This document shows, piece after piece, positions 5,974 through 8,033 of a stretch of 8,033 nt of DNA. Origin of the DNA: Spirochaeta sp. (lineage in GTDB: Bacteria; Spirochaetota; Spirochaetia; DSM-27196; Alkalispirochaetaceae); the NCBI GenBank assembly GCA_007117185.1, contig SKHA01000217.1, positions 1 through 8,033 on the forward strand, written 5' to 3'. Numbering within the stretch: position 1 is the first letter of the stretch; each line of letters starts with the position of its first letter. The translations under genes and the position numbers were made by a program. The notes beneath the pieces were generated by a model, which worked only from the letters and a program-made list of their open reading frames with translations, did not search any database and was not told the DNA's origin.

Positions 5974-8033
5974 TGGACAGTAACACCCTGAGCCTGTCGG
6001 GTACCCACCTGATCGAGGCCAGCGCCGGTACCGGCAAGACCTTCACCATCGCCCACCTGTACACCCGACTCGTCCTCGGACACCGTGAGGCGGAGGCACC
6101 CCTGGAGGAACCGCTGATGCCCCGGGATATCCTGGTGATGACCTTCACCGAAGCGGCAACACTGGAACTTCGTCATCGCATCCGGACGCGGCTGGTCGCT
6201 GCGGCGGCTCTCTTCGCCGGAGGAGAAGGAAGCGACCCGGCGCTGCTGGGCCTGCGGAACTGGATCCCTCGGCAACGCCACAGCGACTGCGTCCGTCGCC
6301 TGGAAGAGGCCGCCGCCGGGATGGACGAAGCGGCGATCTATACGATTCACGGCTGGTGTCTGCGGGTATTGACCGCCTACTCCTTTGAGAGCGGGATCAT
6401 TCACAACGATGAAGAGGGTTCCGTCGATGCCGCAGGGCTGTACAGCACCGCCGTCGCAGACTGCTGGCGGACGATGATGTACCACTCAACACCGGAGGAA
6501 GCGGCGCTCCTGAAACCGCTCTTTCCCGACCCTGCTGCACTGGAGCACGCCCTGGGCGCGATCCGGCGCGGCGGCAACGCCACAGAATTCCGCTACGGCA
6601 ACGAAGCCCTGCCGCCAGGGGGAGATATCCGCGGGACGATCCGCCGGGAAACGGAGTTGCTGCACCGGATACGGGAGCTGGAAGAGGAGGCCCGAGGGCT
6701 CTGGCGGGACGAGCGGGAGACGCTGGTCAGGACTCTCCACCAGCATCTGGGACACTTCAACGTCAGGAGTCACGGGTGGGCACGAGACGAGACGACCTTC
6801 GCCGCCGCGGTGGTCACCCTGGACGGATGGGCCCGGGGAGAGGGCCCCGAAGACGGCGCTACCGCATCCTTGCCGGGCAAGTTGTCCCGGGACGCGATCA
6901 CCGTGAAAAAGGGGATGACCCCGCCGGAACACACTTTTTTCGATGCGTTGCAACGGTGGGTTGACCTGGCCGCCAGCCGTGACCCCAAACGACTCACCGC
7001 CACGATCACCGTGCACGCCCATGAAACGGTGACAACCGGGTTCACCGCCGCGAAACGACGGAGCGGCGTACTGGATTTTGACGATATGCTCCACGTCCTT
7101 GACACCGCCCTCTGTCGCGAGGGAGGCACGGAACTGGCAGCGGTGTTGCGTGACCGATATCCCATAGCCCTGGTAGATGAGTTCCAGGACACAGACCCCG
7201 TCCAGTTCCGCATCCTGTCAGCGCTGTACCTGCCTGCGGGAACCCTGCTGCTCATCGGTGACCCCAAGCAGGCGATCTACCGGTTTCGCGGGGCGGATAT
7301 CCACACCTACCTCGCCGCCCGTCGCCAGGTTGAGACCCGGCACAACCTCCCGGTTAACTGGCGCTCCACCCCGGAACTGGTAGATGCAGTGAACCGCTGT
7401 TTCAGCAGAGCCAACCTGTGGCAGGAAGGGGCGTTTGTTCTGAACCGCGACGAAGTCCCTTTCATTCCGGTACAACCGTCCCCCACGGCAACCCGGACTC
7501 CCGAACTCGTTCTGGAAGGGCGCCGTCCACCAGCGCTTACCTTTCTTTCTCTGGAGACCGGAGGCGAATCCATCGGCGTGGGGGACTATCGACGGCAGAT
7601 TGCCGAGGCCGCCGCGGCGCTCATCGCCCGCTGGCTGTCAGCGGAGAGCGGGCAGTTCAGCGGCTTCGGGACGACACCCCTCACCCCCCGGGACATCGCC
7701 GTTCTGGTGCGGAACCGGCAGGAATCTGAAGAGATCCGTACGGCCCTCACCCGAAGGGGCATACAGACGGTATACCTCTCCGACCGGGGCTCTCTCTTCG
7801 AGACGCCGGAAGCGTTGGACCTCCTGTTGTGGCTGCGGGCGATTCAGGCTCCCCACAGCGGGGAACGCCTTCGCGCCGCCATTGCCACCGGCTCCACCGG
7901 CTATCCCCTGGACCAGCTGGGGGCGCTCCTCCAGGACCAGCATTTCATCCTGACGCAGACAGACCTGCTGGTTCGCTGTCGGGATCGCTGGAACACCAGT
8001 GGTGTCCTGGCGGCGCTGCGGCTCTTTCTCTGG
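5973..8033 (+). CDS. recB: RecB, exodeoxyribonuclease V (RecBCD) beta subunit, 3' end cut off by the window
   Basis: RecB is the 3'-5' superfamily 1 helicase and the only nuclease subunit of RecBCD. The first 687 codons are present, about 58% of the E. coli length (1180), open in frame to the window edge. Helicase motifs: Walker A IEASAGTGKTFTIA (residues 14-27, Lys22); motif Ia LVMTFTEAATLELRHR; TIHGWC (124-129); DFDDML before Walker B; Walker B LVDEFQDTDPVQ (Asp402, Glu403); motif III IGDPKQAIYRFRGAD (428-442); motif IV NWRS (462-465, Arg464); then PRDIAVLVRNR and LSDRGSLFET of domain 2. All ATPase residues I expect are intact. The C-terminal nuclease domain lies beyond the edge, so nuclease competence cannot be judged. 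The ATG at 5973 shares its A with the recC TGA (TGATG); AGGA at 5960-5963 is a plausible ribosome-binding site 9 bases away. It is co-transcribed with recC. Confidence 0.95.
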   Translation, partial: MDSNTLSLSGTHLIEASAGTGKTFTIAHLYTRLVLGHREAEAPLEEPLMPRDILVMTFTEAATLELRHRIRTRLVAAAALFAGGEGSDPALLGLRNWIPRQRHSDCVRRLEEAAAGMDEAAIYTIHGWCLRVLTAYSFESGIIHNDEEGSVDAAGLYSTAVADCWRTMMYHSTPEEAALLKPLFPDPAALEHALGAIRRGGNATEFRYGNEALPPGGDIRGTIRRETELLHRIRELEEEARGLWRDERETLVRTLHQHLGHFNVRSHGWARDETTFAAAVVTLDGWARGEGPEDGATASLPGKLSRDAITVKKGMTPPEHTFFDALQRWVDLAASRDPKRLTATITVHAHETVTTGFTAAKRRSGVLDFDDMLHVLDTALCREGGTELAAVLRDRYPIALVDEFQDTDPVQFRILSALYLPAGTLLLIGDPKQAIYRFRGADIHTYLAARRQVETRHNLPVNWRSTPELVDAVNRCFSRANLWQEGAFVLNRDEVPFIPVQPSPTATRTPELVLEGRRPPALTFLSLETGGESIGVGDYRRQIAEAAAALIARWLSAESGQFSGFGTTPLTPRDIAVLVRNRQESEEIRTALTRRGIQTVYLSDRGSLFETPEALDLLLWLRAIQAPHSGERLRAAIATGSTGYPLDQLGALLQDQHFILTQTDLLVRCRDRWNTSGVLAALRLFLW

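Noticed and set aside
5974..6200. Possible novel ATPase next to recC
   Set aside because: The Walker A motif, DEFQDTDP and NWRS motifs and gene context identify it plainly as RecB.
6486..7267. Minus-strand open frames (6486-7094 and 6770-7267) opposite recB
   Set aside because: They are antisense to the RecB helicase frame, which carries all motifs; no domain is visible in them.

Overview
This window is GC-rich, densely packed bacterial chromosome. Six protein genes are read from two divergent operons that share one short intergenic region of about 76 bases (2673-2748). I see no mobile elements, rRNA or tRNA genes, CRISPR arrays or phage genes, and codon use looks uniform, so I read it as housekeeping sequence. 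Complete RecC- and RecB-type proteins, a DUF2148 protein, an M18 aminopeptidase and a SixA-like phosphatase together would suit a GC-rich spirochaete (Spirochaetaceae). Other anaerobic, RecBCD-bearing lineages are possible, and the taxon is only a guess.

Leftward operon (minus strand, 2672 down to 1): DUF2148 cysteine-cluster protein, then M18 aminopeptidase (apeB-like), then SixA-like histidine phosphatase, then TrmJ-like tRNA 2'-O-methyltransferase, which runs off the left edge. Every junction overlaps: ATGATG at DUF2148/apeB, a 32-base overlap at apeB/sixA, and ATGA at sixA/trmJ. This indicates one transcript with translational coupling. The sixA-like gene appears to start at TTG behind a strong AAGGAG ribosome-binding site. 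The four products share no obvious pathway.

Rightward operon (plus strand, 2749 to the right edge): recC, complete at 1074 aa, then recB, of which the first 687 codons are present. They are joined by a TGATG stop/start overlap. RecB is the 3'-5' helicase/nuclease and RecC the inactive-helicase scaffold that reads Chi in the RecBCD double-strand-break repair enzyme. A recD gene may lie beyond the window.

The shared intergenic region is the most interesting part. The minus-strand gene has a perfect TATAAT box 6 bases before its ATG and no Shine-Dalgarno. The plus-strand gene has a weaker TACACT box 7 bases before a GTG-ATG pair, also with no Shine-Dalgarno. Both operons may therefore begin with leaderless or nearly leaderless mRNAs. 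A 12-bp inverted repeat lies near the middle of the region, over the proposed recC -35 element. I found no convincing novel system; the remaining points of interest are modest and listed separately.
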